Part shown: piece after piece, positions 18,396 to 26,797 of the stretch
How the letters are laid out: every line of letters starts with the position of its first letter
How positions within the stretch are numbered: the first letter of the stretch is position 1
NCBI GenBank assembly: GCA_030146875.1
Contig: JASLAX010000117.1
Location: 1 to 62,561 of the forward strand
Source: Longimicrobiaceae bacterium
GTDB taxonomy: Bacteria; Gemmatimonadota; Gemmatimonadetes; Longimicrobiales; Longimicrobiaceae
Length of the DNA: 62,561 nt
Direction: 5' to 3'
The notes under the pieces: generated by a model
Database searches by the model: none
What the model was told of the DNA's origin: nothing
The model's input: the letters and a program-made list of their open reading frames with translations, nothing else
Made by a program: the position numbers and the translations under genes

Positions 18396-18590
18396 CACGC
18401 GGAGGCGAGGAGAACGCGGAGGGCGGAGGGGCTGGATCCCTCCGCCCTCCGTCCTCTCACCCGAAGGGCCGCCTCCCGAGGGGAGGTGGAACGGGACTGG
18501 ATCGCCGAGCAGCCCTACGTCTCGTCCATGACCGACGTCTTTCACGTGCTTCCTCGTCGCACGACGGGGAGAAGTCCTCGGCGGAAACGA
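18396..18590. repeat. Intergenic CGCGGAG repeat region (copy B)
   Basis: CACGCGGAGGCGAGGAGAAC and GCGGAGGGCGGAGGG start just after the A2M stop. A perfect 14-bp inverted repeat lies at 18417-18430 and 18438-18451. At 18569-18590 is GAGAAGTCC, four bases, then CGGAAACGA, a motif shared with copies C and D. No coding potential is seen. Confidence 0.55.
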
Positions 18591-18610
18591 ACGGGCTCTG
18601 GCGGAAGCGC

Positions 18611-18646
18611 GAGGAGCCCCGGACCGACGCGGGTCCGGGGCTCCTC
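18611..18646. terminator. Terminator hairpin between A2M and receptor genes
   Basis: Arms 18611-18624 and 18633-18646 (GAGGAGCCCCGGAC and complement) form a perfect 14-bp stem with an 8-base loop. It lies between two convergent genes, 18 bases past the receptor stop on the minus strand. Confidence 0.65.
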
Positions 18647-18663
18647 GTGTGCGATGCGCGGGA

Positions 18664-21117
18664 TCAGGGCGTGAGCATGGGCTCCTCGGGCTCCTGCTGC
18701 GGCTCGTCGTCGGGGCGGTCGCGGGACGGGTCGCGGTCGCGGGCGCGGGCGGCGCGGCCGAAGGTGTAGGTGAGGGTCAGGACCCCGCTCCGCGCGCGGA
18801 AGCTGCTGCGCCCGACCTGCAGGAAGGTGGGGTCGCGCGCCTCGAAGGAGGTGCGCTGCAGGTCCAGCGGGTCGGTGACCATCAGGTTGACGGTGAGCCG
18901 CTCGCCCAGGAGCTGCTGGCGCGCGCCCACGTGCGTCATCAGCATGGAGGAGACGCGCCCCTGCGGCACGTCGCGGGCGGGGCTCCAGAACATCATCCCC
19001 TGCAGCGCCAGCGTGCGCGAGGCGCGGGCGCTCACGTTGCCGCGGACGTTCCAGCGCATGGAGGTGCCGGAGGCGTCGGCCACCGACAGGTCGCCCCCGT
19101 GGCGCACCTCGCGCGCGCCGCTCACGCTCACGTGCCCGCTGATCCCGCGCGTGGGGCGCAGCGACGCCGTGACCGACGAGCCGTACGCATCCACCGACGC
19201 CAGGTTGTCCCAGGTCCGGGTGGAGACGCCCTGCGCGTCGACGCGCCGGATCTGCGTCCACTCGTCCACCGTGCGGCGGTAGTACGGGGAGAGGCGGAGG
19301 GAGCCCAGCGCCCCCGACCAGCCGGCCTCGAACGTCACCGAGTGCACGTCCTGCGGCTGCAGCTCCGGGTTCCCCACCACGCGGGTGAGCGGATCGCTGG
19401 AGCGGTTCACGGGCGAGAGGACCCACGCCCGCGGACGGCGGATGCGGCGCGCGTACGAGAGGCGCACCTCGCGGCCGCCGCCCAGGTCGTAGCGCAGGTT
19501 GGCGCTGGGGAACAGGTCCGGGTGGCTGCGCTCCACCGTGCCGCCCTCGAGCGGCTCCAGGCGCAGCGACGCGTGCTCGGCGCGCAGGCCGCCCTGCACC
19601 AGCAGCGGGCCGAAGCCGCGCGCCAGCGTCACGTACGCGGAGTGCACGCGCTCGCGCAGGTCGTAGCCGGTCACGTCCAGCTCGGGCGCGGCGCCCTCCT
19701 GGCCGCCGGGGTGCACGGCGCCGGCGCGCTCCTCGTCGGTGTCCGCCAGCCGGGCGCGGTAGCCGGCTTCGATCTTCCCGCCCTGTCCCCAGGGGCGCAC
19801 GTAGTCCAGCTCCAGCGCCACCTCGCGCTCCCCCTCCTCCACGTCCTCCAGCGTCAGGTCGGTGGGATCGGCCTCGCTGCCGGTCAGGGCCAGTGCGCGC
19901 CGCACGATGCGCCGGCGCTCGTCCTCGTCGCCCAGCTCGGCGTCCACCTCCAGCGTCAGCTCGTGGTCGTCGCCGCCGAAGGTGCGGCGCAGGCCCAGGG
20001 TGCCGTCGAACGAGAGCTGCCTGCCGCGGTCCACCGACAGCCGGTCGAAGCGCGAGACCGGGTCCAGCGCCTCGTCCATCCGCGTGTACACGGTGAGCGC
20101 GTCGGCGTCGAAGCCGCTGCGGAAGAGCGACGCCTCGGCCCAGGTCGTCCACCGCTCGCCCAGGCGCAGCTCGGCGGAGCCCTCCAGGCTCCCCGCCAGC
20201 GCGTCCCGGTCGCCGCCGGAGTCCTGGCGCAGGAAGGTGGTGGGGTCGGCCAGCAGGTTCTGGCGCAGGTCGTAGCTGCTGGTGCTGCGCGACGAGCGGC
20301 GCAGGAAACCGGCCCCGGAGAGGGAGAGCGCCCCCCGCTGGCGGCTCACGCGGCCGCCCAGGCCCGCCTCTCCGCGGGTGCCGCCGGTGGCGAACACGCT
20401 GCCGCTGGTCCCCAGCTCCACGTCCTTCTTCAGCACCACGTTCACGATCCCGCCCGCGCCCTCGGCCTCGTACCGGGCGGAGGGGTTCGCCATCACCTCT
20501 ACGCGGTCGATGCGGTCCGCCGGGAGCTGCTGCAGGAAGAGCTGCAGCGCCTCGCCCGACATGGCGGCGGGGCGGCCGTTGACGTGGATCTGCGCCGAGG
20601 TGCCGCGGAGCTGCACGCCGCCCTCCACGTCCACCTCCAGCTCGGGCACGCTGCGCAGGACGTCGGTGGCCACGCCGCCCGAGGACACCGGCATGTCGCG
20701 CGTCGTGTAGATGTTGCGGTCCGCCGCGACCCCCACGTTGGATCGCTCGGTGGACACGGTGAGCTCCTGCAGCAGGAGCGGCGCGGGGCGGAGCCGCACC
20801 GTCCCCACCTGCACGGCCCCGCCGCCGGCGGGAACGACGACCTCGGTGGCGCGGTGGGTGGCGTAGCCCAGCAGCGACGCCAGGAGCGTGTACCGCCCCG
20901 GCGCCACCCCGGCGATGCGGAAGGCGCCGTCCGCCCCGCTGCGCCCCGAGGCGACGCGGGCGGCGCCCGACTGGATGGCCACGGTCACGGCGGAGAGCGG
21001 ACGCCCCGCCGAGTCGGCGACGACGCCGCTCACCACGCCCGACTGCGCGGCGGTCACGGCGGGGGCGGAGAGCAGGAGCGCGGCCGGCAGGGCGGCGCGG
21101 AAGTAACGCGAGATCAT
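18664..21117 (-). CDS. Outer-membrane TonB-dependent-receptor-like protein
   Basis: 817 residues: Sec signal (MISRYFRAALPAALLLSA), a carboxypeptidase-regulatory-like N-terminal domain (residues about 26-105, VSGVVADSAGRPLSAVTVAI), a plug domain (LRSVPELEVDVEGGVQLRGT, RIDRVEVMANPSARYEAEG, GIVNVVLKKDV) and a long outer-membrane beta-barrel of the type found in Bacteroidetes-group proteins. A Pro/Glu/Asp-rich tail (PDDEPQQEPEEP) follows the last strand (VLTLTYTFGRA). I see no clear TonB box. The ligand is unknown. ATG 21117 has GAGGG upstream and starts the signal peptide; longer starts add unrelated residues. It is convergent with the A2M gene. Confidence 0.88.
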   Translation of the reverse strand: MISRYFRAALPAALLLSAPAVTAAQSGVVSGVVADSAGRPLSAVTVAIQSGAARVASGRSGADGAFRIAGVAPGRYTLLASLLGYATHRATEVVVPAGGGAVQVGTVRLRPAPLLLQELTVSTERSNVGVAADRNIYTTRDMPVSSGGVATDVLRSVPELEVDVEGGVQLRGTSAQIHVNGRPAAMSGEALQLFLQQLPADRIDRVEVMANPSARYEAEGAGGIVNVVLKKDVELGTSGSVFATGGTRGEAGLGGRVSRQRGALSLSGAGFLRRSSRSTSSYDLRQNLLADPTTFLRQDSGGDRDALAGSLEGSAELRLGERWTTWAEASLFRSGFDADALTVYTRMDEALDPVSRFDRLSVDRGRQLSFDGTLGLRRTFGGDDHELTLEVDAELGDEDERRRIVRRALALTGSEADPTDLTLEDVEEGEREVALELDYVRPWGQGGKIEAGYRARLADTDEERAGAVHPGGQEGAAPELDVTGYDLRERVHSAYVTLARGFGPLLVQGGLRAEHASLRLEPLEGGTVERSHPDLFPSANLRYDLGGGREVRLSYARRIRRPRAWVLSPVNRSSDPLTRVVGNPELQPQDVHSVTFEAGWSGALGSLRLSPYYRRTVDEWTQIRRVDAQGVSTRTWDNLASVDAYGSSVTASLRPTRGISGHVSVSGAREVRHGGDLSVADASGTSMRWNVRGNVSARASRTLALQGMMFWSPARDVPQGRVSSMLMTHVGARQQLLGERLTVNLMVTDPLDLQRTSFEARDPTFLQVGRSSFRARSGVLTLTYTFGRAARARDRDPSRDRPDDEPQQEPEEPMLTP

Positions 21118-21270
21118 TGGGTTCCCTCGAAAGTGCACGCGCCGGGACGCACCACGCGCCCCCGCCGCGGAGCCCCCTGCGGGGCTCGTGCCCCTCACCG
21201 CGGCGGCATCGGCCGTCCACGGTCTGGAGCACCTACAGGAACCCTCAGCCTCCCGGAACGCTGTCTCCCG

Positions 21271-21437
21271 TCGTTTCCGCGAAGGGACTTCTCGCCGTCG
21301 TCCGGCGACAGCGGGGAGAAGAGGCGCGGAGTGGAACCGAGAGTTCGCGGAGTTCGCGGAGTTCGCGGAGGGACCATGCCCCCGCGCGACTCCACGAACT
21401 CCGTGAGCTCCGTGAGCTCCGTGAGCTCCGCGTCGCT
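21271..21437. repeat. Intergenic inverted repeat with 9-bp tandem units (copy C)
   Basis: AGTTCGCGG occurs three times in tandem at 21342-21368. Facing it, CTCCGTGAG occurs three times at 21399-21425, preceded by AACTCCACG and followed by CTCCGCG. The arms are near reverse complements and could form a long hairpin. At 21271-21293 is the reverse complement of the GAGAAGTCC-N5-CGGAAACGA motif. It fills most of the 406-base gap between the receptor gene and the gene at 21524; no coding sequence is seen there. Confidence 0.65.
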
Positions 21438-21523
21438 CCCTCGTCCTCTCGGCGCGAGACGGAAGCGTGCTATGGGGCGAGGTCTGTACGATGCGAGGAG
21501 AGTGGAGAGGAAAGCGGAGGATG

Positions 21524-22180
21524 CTACCGGGACGGCTTGCGGGGGTCGCCGCCGGCCTCGATGCGGTCGGCCAGCTCGCGCAGGGCGGCGAGGGCCTGCG
21601 AGGCGGTGCAGCGGCCGTCCTCGCCGATGGTGATCAGCTCCTCGCCGGGGGCGCTCTGCTCCAGCAGGCGCACGGCCTCGCGGATGGCCTCGGCGCGCTC
21701 GCGGCGGGGGTCGCCGGTGGGCGTGGTGCCGTGCGCGCGGCGGCGGCGGCGCAGGTTGCGCTCGTAGAAGCGCGTCCCCGCCTCGGTGGGCCGCACGCGC
21801 GCGCCGTCCTGCTCGATCAGCCCGCGCGCGTTCAGCCCGCGCAGCACGCGGCCGTCCAGGTCCTCGGCCGGGACCGAGCCGGAGCGGACCAGGTTGCGCA
21901 GCACCTCGGCCTGGCGGTCGCTCAGCTCGGGCTCCTCGCCCGGCTCCTCGGCCGGAGGCGCCTCCTTCGGTGCGGGCTTCGCCGCGGCGTCGGCCTGCGC
22001 GGCCACCGCGCGGGCGGCGTTGTTCGCCAGCACCAGGTCCCCCAGCCGCGCCACCAGGCCGCGACGCTCCAGCTCCGCCAGCGCGTTCGCGTCAATCTCG
22101 TTCAGCGACAGGGGACGCGACCGCTCCACCAGGCGGCGGAGCAGGTCCATCTCGGGACGGGCGAGGGGCTCGGAGGTCAT
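21524..22180 (-). CDS. Predicted tandem winged-helix-like protein
   Basis: 218 residues, no signal or membrane segment. Two stretches look like winged-helix halves: residues about 10-55 (LLRRLVERSRPLSLNEID, LERRGLVARLGDLVLAN) and about 87-140 (LSDRQAEVLRNLVRSG, LRGLNARGLIEQDG, VRPTEAGTRFYERN), joined by an Ala/Pro/Glu-rich linker (KPAPKEAPPAEEPGEEPE). A basic patch NLRRRRRAHG follows, then a helical C-terminus. It may bind DNA, but I recognise no named family and the regulator idea rests on pattern only. It is transcribed alone between repeat copy C and the TetR gene. Confidence 0.65.
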   Translation of the reverse strand: MTSEPLARPEMDLLRRLVERSRPLSLNEIDANALAELERRGLVARLGDLVLANNAARAVAAQADAAAKPAPKEAPPAEEPGEEPELSDRQAEVLRNLVRSGSVPAEDLDGRVLRGLNARGLIEQDGARVRPTEAGTRFYERNLRRRRRAHGTTPTGDPRRERAEAIREAVRLLEQSAPGEELITIGEDGRCTASQALAALRELADRIEAGGDPRKPSR

Positions 22181-22276
22181 GCGGGGCTGCTGGAAGCGTG
22201 TGCCGGGAGGGGGTCGGGCCGCGAGCGCGGAAATGTAGCACCGCCGGGGCTTCCGTGAAATCGCCGCGGCGGGGCC

Positions 22277-22301
22277 CGTCGTCCGAAGGGTGGGGACGAC
22301 G
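22277..22301 (-). terminator. Hairpin downstream of the TetR gene
   Basis: CGTCGTCC (22277-22284) and GGACGACG (22294-22301) pair, flanked by GGGGCCC and GGGCCCC that may extend the stem across a bulge. It lies 14 bases beyond the TetR stop. Confidence 0.4.
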
Positions 22302-22315
22302 GCACGAAGGGGCCC

Positions 22316-22906
22316 CTATGGACCCGCGGGCCGCCATCCGTCGAGCAGCGACCCCACCTCGCGGCGCAGCCAGACGTCCACCGGGCCGTCCCCCTCCACC
22401 GCCCAGCCGATCAGCGCGCCGTCGTAGACCGCCTTCACGAGCCACGCGTCCGCCTCGGGGTCGCCCACCACCAGCTCGCCCGCCTCCGCCGCGCGGGCCA
22501 GCAGCGCCGCGATTCCCTCGCGCGTGGCGCGGGCGTGCTCGGCGGCGTGGCCGCCCATCTCCGGGTCCGACAGGTCGAGCTGGAGCAGCGACAGGTGGTT
22601 CCCCAGCGTCTCCGGCGAGTCGATCCCCTCCGCCATGGCCGCCAGCGCCCCCAGCAGCGCGGCGAGCGGAGAGGCGTGCGCCTCCCGCGCCCGCTCGAAG
22701 ACTCCCGGGGCGGCGGACGCCGCGCGCTTCGCGAACGCCACCAGCATCCCGCGCTTGGAACCGAAGCGCTGGACGAGGGTGGACGGGGAGAGGCCGGACT
22801 CCTCCGCGACGTGCGCCAGCGTCAGCCGCGCCGCGCCCATCCGCCCGATCGCGCGGCCGGCAGCCTCCAGCACGTCGTCGTCGTCCATCGTCCGCGGGCG
22901 GGGCAT
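22316..22906 (-). CDS. TetR-family transcriptional regulator
   Basis: 196 residues. The N-terminal helix-turn-helix is typical: VLEAAGRAIGRMGAARLTLA, then HVAEESGLSPSTLVQRFGSKRG (residues about 29-50), followed by a helical ligand-binding domain ending in VDVWLRREVGSLLDGW. TetR proteins repress nearby or self promoters and release on ligand binding. ATG 22906 starts at MPRPRTMDDD, the usual distance before the first helix; an ATG 42 bases earlier is possible. The closest candidate target is the divergent two-gene operon at 23108 or the dehydrogenase at 25445. Confidence 0.87.
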   Translation of the reverse strand: MPRPRTMDDDDVLEAAGRAIGRMGAARLTLAHVAEESGLSPSTLVQRFGSKRGMLVAFAKRAASAAPGVFERAREAHASPLAALLGALAAMAEGIDSPETLGNHLSLLQLDLSDPEMGGHAAEHARATREGIAALLARAAEAGELVVGDPEADAWLVKAVYDGALIGWAVEGDGPVDVWLRREVGSLLDGWRPAGP

Positions 22907-23008
22907 GGAAGGCCTGCTGGTGGTGGGTGATAGTGGATGACCGCTCATGAATACTCGACGGCCACCCGGAGCGCCAGGGCCTCGCCTCCTGGACCGGACC
23001 GGAAAACC

Positions 23009-23037
23009 TTGTCTGCTTCCGTTCGGCGGAGTAGCTT
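23009..23037 (+). promoter_or_regulatory. Putative promoter of the 23108 operon
   Basis: TTGTCT (23009-23014) and TAGCTT (23032-23037) with a 17-base spacer, about 70 bases before the first start codon, in the divergent gap with the TetR gene. Confidence 0.4.
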
Positions 23038-23107
23038 CGCATCGCCTCCCCGCAGTCCTTCCCAATCTTGCCCGCGCCGCCACCTACAGCCCCCACCTGA
23101 AACCGCT

Positions 23108-23449
23108 ATGCTAGACCTGACTGGAAGCCCTACCGCGGCCGCGGACCTGGACCGCGAGCTCGCGACACGCATGGCCTGGGTCGTCGTGCTGGGCGACCGC
23201 GAAGCCGCGAACCAGTTCGAGTTCTGGGGCAACGGTCCCCTGCGCCGGCTGATCCTGACACCCGCCGACGCCGACGTGTACGCCGTGCTCCAGAAGCGAT
23301 CACGGAAGACCAACTTGAGCGCCGGCGGGGGGGTCCGTGCCGTGGCGGTAGGCCTGCAGTCCGGCGACGTGGTCGATTTCCTCACCTTCAAGGACCCCCT
23401 CTCCCGTGCCAACCTGATCGCCCTGTGGGAAAGGGCCGAGACCTCCTGA
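23108..23449 (+). CDS. 113-residue protein of unknown function
   Basis: A small soluble protein (MLDLTGSPTAAADL at the start) with alternating beta and alpha pattern: MAWVVVLGDREAANQFEFWG, RRLILTPADADVYAVLQKRS, VRAVAVGLQSGDVVDFLTF. No signal, membrane segment or recognised motif. The stop codon overlaps the next ATG by one base (TGATG), so the two genes are translationally coupled. Base composition looks a little lower in G+C than neighbours. I do not recognise the family. Confidence 0.65.
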   Translation: MLDLTGSPTAAADLDRELATRMAWVVVLGDREAANQFEFWGNGPLRRLILTPADADVYAVLQKRSRKTNLSAGGGVRAVAVGLQSGDVVDFLTFKDPLSRANLIALWERAETS

Positions 23450-25257
23450 TGCGCACCCCTATCCTGGCCGCGGCCAGTGCGGCCCTGCTCCTGGCCGGGG
23501 CGGTCCCCTCCGCAGCCCAGCAGCGTGATGCCCCGCCCGCCCGTCTCCTCACCTTCACCGAGGTGACGCACACCGGCAAGACGTACCCCATGGGCAGCGA
23601 CAGCCGCGCCGTGGACGTAAACAGCCGCATCCGCATCGCGATCGACCGGAACGCACTGATGGCTGCCGCAGGCGGGCTGGCACTGCCGGACAGCATCACC
23701 CGCGATATCGTGCTCTTCACACGGATGCTGCGGGCGGCGAACGAGAATCTGGAGCGGGTCCGCACGGCGGAGGCCTCCTACGCCGCCCGCCCGGCGGAGG
23801 CCGAGAAGGTCGATTTGATGGCCGCCTACCGCGCCCTGGGCGCAGACCAGGGAGACTGGCGGAGGGAGGCCAGCCCCGCCTTTCTGCGCAAGTTCGATAA
23901 CTCACTGGATCGGGTGGAGGCGGTTGCACTCGCCGCGAACACCCGGCCGACAAGTGTCGAGGTGTACGCAACTCGATTCGCCGTAGCCGCACGGCACCTG
24001 CAGGACTTGCAGGGGGACGTGGAGCGGATCGCGGCCCGCAGCGGGGTCTCGGTGCGGATGGGGGCGTGGCTGATGACGAACGCGGGCCGGCAGGAGGTGC
24101 ACCTGCCGGGCTTCGACACGGTGACGCCGCAGGAGGCCAGCGTCGTTCCCACGTACCAGCTAATCCTCACGACGGAGCAGGCGGCGCAGCTTCAGGCGCT
24201 GCGCGAGGAGGCCGCCACGGCGAAGCGAAACGAAGCCGCCACGCCCTTCGCCGGCCTGAACGCGTGGCGGAGCGCTCTGCGAACGGCCGCCGACCAGGGC
24301 GTGCAGTGCGTCACGACGGCGCGGGACAACGCCCGTGCAGCCGGGCTGCCCCAGACCGGCCCGTTCGTGGGCACGACCAACGCCCTGGTCCAGCAGTGGG
24401 AATCGCTTCGCACCCGCTACGCGGCCGGCGCGGCCTCGGCGGGCGACCTGGCGGCGGTCGGCGCGGACGCCGCGGCGTCGTGGAAGGCCGTGCAGGACTG
24501 GCTGAAGACCGCGGACCTCCTCCGCACGTCCGCCCCCACCACCGTTCCGGCGGCGGCGACCGCGGCGCTCCAGGAAGCCGCGGCCTGCCGCGCCCAGCTC
24601 GAGACCAGCGTGGTGCACACGCTGGCCCCGATCATGGCCGCGGTGCAGGTGGGCGCTGGCCGCGACCTGGCAACCGAGGGGCTGGAGTTCAGTGACAAAG
24701 TGCTGAGCCTGGACCTGGGCTCCGTGCCCGAGACCACCGAGCTCTCGCTCATGACGGCGGGGGCGCGCTCCCCGGGCGACCAGCTCGTGCTGCGGTTCAG
24801 CGCCACGGGCCCCGACAAGCGCGAGAAGCTGCTGGCATCCGAGACGTTCCTGGTGGAGCGTGCGGAGCCGCACATCCACCTCTCCGTCGCAATGATCTGG
24901 GCCCACCGGGATCCGGACGAGGCGGGCGCGGTCGGCGGGAAGAACTGGCACCCGGCTCCGGGCTACAGCATCCTGCTCAAGCGGTTCTTCTGGGACACGG
25001 GCCTGGCGCGCCGCCACCCCGGATACGCCGAGGTGCTCAACCCCGGGCTGGGCATCAACCTGTCGGCGCCGGACTTCAACCTGGACGACACGCCCGAGTT
25101 CGCCGTCGGCATCGTGGGCTCGGTCTTTCGCGACTACCTGCAGGGCGGCGTGAGCTACAACCTGCAGCACCAGACGTGGTTCCCCTTCTTCGGCATCCGC
25201 CTCCCTCTCCCCTCCTCCACCCTTCCCGCGGTGGCGAACGACTCCGGAGCGCCCTGA
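23449..25257 (+). CDS. 602-residue exported protein of unknown function
   Basis: Sec signal peptide at the start (MRTPILAAASAALLLAGAVP, cleavage near SAAQQ). The central part is long and helical with Ala-, Glu- and Arg-rich segments (residues about 85-400) suggestive of a coiled-coil or helical bundle; two cysteines occur there (VQCVTTAR, EAAACRAQLE). The last 130 residues are beta-rich and aromatic (VAMIWAHRDPDEAG, YSILLKRFFWDTGLARRH, FFGIRLPLPSS), which may be an outer-membrane or surface domain. Coupled to the preceding gene. No family recognised; location inferred. Confidence 0.7.
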   Translation: MRTPILAAASAALLLAGAVPSAAQQRDAPPARLLTFTEVTHTGKTYPMGSDSRAVDVNSRIRIAIDRNALMAAAGGLALPDSITRDIVLFTRMLRAANENLERVRTAEASYAARPAEAEKVDLMAAYRALGADQGDWRREASPAFLRKFDNSLDRVEAVALAANTRPTSVEVYATRFAVAARHLQDLQGDVERIAARSGVSVRMGAWLMTNAGRQEVHLPGFDTVTPQEASVVPTYQLILTTEQAAQLQALREEAATAKRNEAATPFAGLNAWRSALRTAADQGVQCVTTARDNARAAGLPQTGPFVGTTNALVQQWESLRTRYAAGAASAGDLAAVGADAAASWKAVQDWLKTADLLRTSAPTTVPAAATAALQEAAACRAQLETSVVHTLAPIMAAVQVGAGRDLATEGLEFSDKVLSLDLGSVPETTELSLMTAGARSPGDQLVLRFSATGPDKREKLLASETFLVERAEPHIHLSVAMIWAHRDPDEAGAVGGKNWHPAPGYSILLKRFFWDTGLARRHPGYAEVLNPGLGINLSAPDFNLDDTPEFAVGIVGSVFRDYLQGGVSYNLQHQTWFPFFGIRLPLPSSTLPAVANDSGAP

Positions 25258-25280
25258 TCCTCCGGCGTCCGCAGGACGAT

Positions 25281-25313
25281 CGAGGGGCGGCGCCGCGAAG
25301 GTGCCGCCCCTCG
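25281..25313 (+). terminator. Terminator hairpin after the 23108 operon
   Basis: Perfect 11-bp arms CGAGGGGCGGC (25281-25291) and GCCGCCCCTCG (25303-25313), 11-base loop, 24 bases beyond the stop. Confidence 0.6.
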
Positions 25314-25368
25314 TCCGTTACGGGTTCCGCCCCCCTCCGCGCGTCGACGAGCGAGAGAACGGAGTCGC

Positions 25369-25397
25369 TTGACACCATGAGTGAATGACTATTTATT
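25369..25397 (+). promoter_or_regulatory. Putative promoter of the second SDR gene
   Basis: A consensus TTGACA (25369-25374), a 17-base spacer, then TTTATT (25392-25397) inside the A+T-rich run TATTTATTTAT. This is the best sigma-70-like site in the window and stands out against the high G+C. It lies 48 bases before the start. Confidence 0.6.
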
Positions 25398-25444
25398 TAT
25401 CTCGCGGGGGGCAGGTCCGTCAACGGCAACGGGGAGATGCGGAG

Positions 25445-26299
25445 ATGACCACGAGGGCGCCGCACGTCGGCACGCTGAGCGGCAGGGTGGCGGTCGTCAC
25501 GGGCGCGAGCCGCGGCGCGGGCCGCGCGATCGCGAGGGTGCTGGGCGAGGCGGGCGCGACGGTGTGGGTGACGGGCCGCAGCACGCGCGAAGGCAGGCGG
25601 ACGGAGGGGCTTCCCGGCACGGTGGAGGACGCCGCGGAGGAGGTGACCGCCGCCGGAGGGCGCGGCGTCGGGGTCCGCGTGGACCACACGGAGGATGCGG
25701 AGGTGGAGGCGCTGTTCGCCCGCGTGCGGCGGGAGGAGGGGCGGCTGGACCTGCTGGTGAACAACGCGTGGGGCGGGTACGAGGGCTACTCCGACGCCCC
25801 GTTCGACGGCCCCTTCTGGGAGCAGCCCCCGCGGCGGTGGGACGAGATGTTCACGGCCGGCGTGCGCGCGCAGATGGTCGCCGCGCGCGCCGCCGCGCCC
25901 ATCCTCATCCGCCAGCGGGGCGGGCTGGTGGTGGGAACGACCGCGTGGGCGTTCGGCGGATACCTGGGCAACCTGTGGTACGACACGGCCAAGGCCGCCG
26001 TGGCCCGCATGGCGTTCGGCATGGCCGAGGAGCTGCGCCCGTACGGCGTGGCGTCCGTGGCGCTTGCCCCCGGGTTCATGCGCACCGAGCGCGTGATGGA
26101 CGCCCACGCCCGCTCCCCGTTCGACCTGTCCGCCACCGAGTCGCCGGAGTACCTGGGCCGCGCCGTCGCCGCGCTGGCCGCCGACCCGCACGTCCTCTCC
26201 CGCTCCGGCGCGCTGCTGACCGCCGGCGGGCTGGCGCGCGACTACGGCTTCACCGACGTGGACGGACGCCGGCCGGAGCCGTTCCGCATCCCCGCGTAG
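25445..26299 (+). CDS. Short-chain dehydrogenase (DHRS1-like)
   Basis: 284 residues. The cofactor motif is TGASRGAG at 19-26, with NNAWGG of the central sheet and the catalytic YDTAK with Tyr179 and Lys183. TGRSTREG after the second strand suggests NADP preference. The pattern of a long insertion with NNAWGGYEGY and APGFMRTERVM resembles DHRS1-type SDRs, whose bacterial substrates are mostly unknown. ATG 25445 follows GCGGAG; an earlier ATG at 25385 overlaps the promoter and is rejected. It has its own promoter and terminator, so it is monocistronic. Confidence 0.87.
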   Translation: MTTRAPHVGTLSGRVAVVTGASRGAGRAIARVLGEAGATVWVTGRSTREGRRTEGLPGTVEDAAEEVTAAGGRGVGVRVDHTEDAEVEALFARVRREEGRLDLLVNNAWGGYEGYSDAPFDGPFWEQPPRRWDEMFTAGVRAQMVAARAAAPILIRQRGGLVVGTTAWAFGGYLGNLWYDTAKAAVARMAFGMAEELRPYGVASVALAPGFMRTERVMDAHARSPFDLSATESPEYLGRAVAALAADPHVLSRSGALLTAGGLARDYGFTDVDGRRPEPFRIPA

Positions 26300-26410
26300 A
26301 CGCAGTCTGACCGCGGCCCGGGGACGACGCGGAGACGCCCACCGGCCGCCCCCCCCAGAAGCATCGCGATGGGGGGTGACGGGGCGGGGGGGGCCGAGGA
26401 CGCCGTCGAA

Positions 26411-26439
26411 GGCGGGCCGCCCCCACAGGACGGCCCGCC
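26411..26439. terminator. Hairpin between SDR and lanthipeptide genes
   Basis: Perfect 9-bp arms GGCGGGCCG (26411-26419) and CGGCCCGCC (26431-26439), 11-base loop, between convergent genes, so it can serve both. Confidence 0.55.
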
Positions 26440-26464
26440 ATTCGTTCAGGCCCGCCAGCGGGCA

Positions 26465-26698
26465 TCAGGTGTTGTCGCAGACCTCCGGCAGGTGGGTCGC
26501 GTCGCACGGGATGGCCACCGTGCAGTTGAACGCCGTGATGCAGGCGCGGATGAGCGACAGGTCGGGGTCCCGGGTCTCGCAGGTCCGCTCCCCGCTCAGG
26601 AGGGACTGCGCCACCACGGTCCCCTGCCCGCCGCCGACCGCGGAGGTGGCGAAGCTCTCCACGGCCAGGCTCTCCAGCTCCAGCTTGATCTTCCGCAT
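26465..26698 (-). CDS. Pinensin-family lanthipeptide precursor 1
   Basis: 77 residues. The leader MRKIKLELESLAVESFAT is the conserved opening of pinensin-type lanthipeptide precursors. A Gly-rich turn (SAVGGGQGTVV) precedes a C-terminal core region with five Cys and many Thr/Ser: TCETRD, IRACITAFNC, VAIPCDAT, EVCDNT. In lanthipeptides, Ser/Thr are dehydrated and joined to Cys as thioether bridges; known pinensins are antifungal two-component peptides. No dehydratase or cyclase is in this window. The first 19 codons are nearly identical in DNA to those of the next gene, showing duplication. Confidence 0.8.
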   Translation of the reverse strand: MRKIKLELESLAVESFATSAVGGGQGTVVAQSLLSGERTCETRDPDLSLIRACITAFNCTVAIPCDATHLPEVCDNT

Positions 26699-26797
26699 GG
26701 CTCTCTGCTCCCGGTGGGGGCGCCGGGGGAGCGTCCGGACCTCGGAGCTCCTCCCGGCGCGCATCGTCGGTTCGTGGCGCGCGCGTGCCGGCGGAGG

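Noticed and set aside
21342..21425. Tandem 9-bp repeats considered as a CRISPR array
   Set aside because: Units are far too short, abut without spacers, and pair with facing complements; no cas genes are near.
22907..22948. Earlier start codon for the TetR regulator
   Set aside because: It would add 14 residues without family resemblance, and neither start has a strong ribosome site; the later one matches usual spacing to the first helix.
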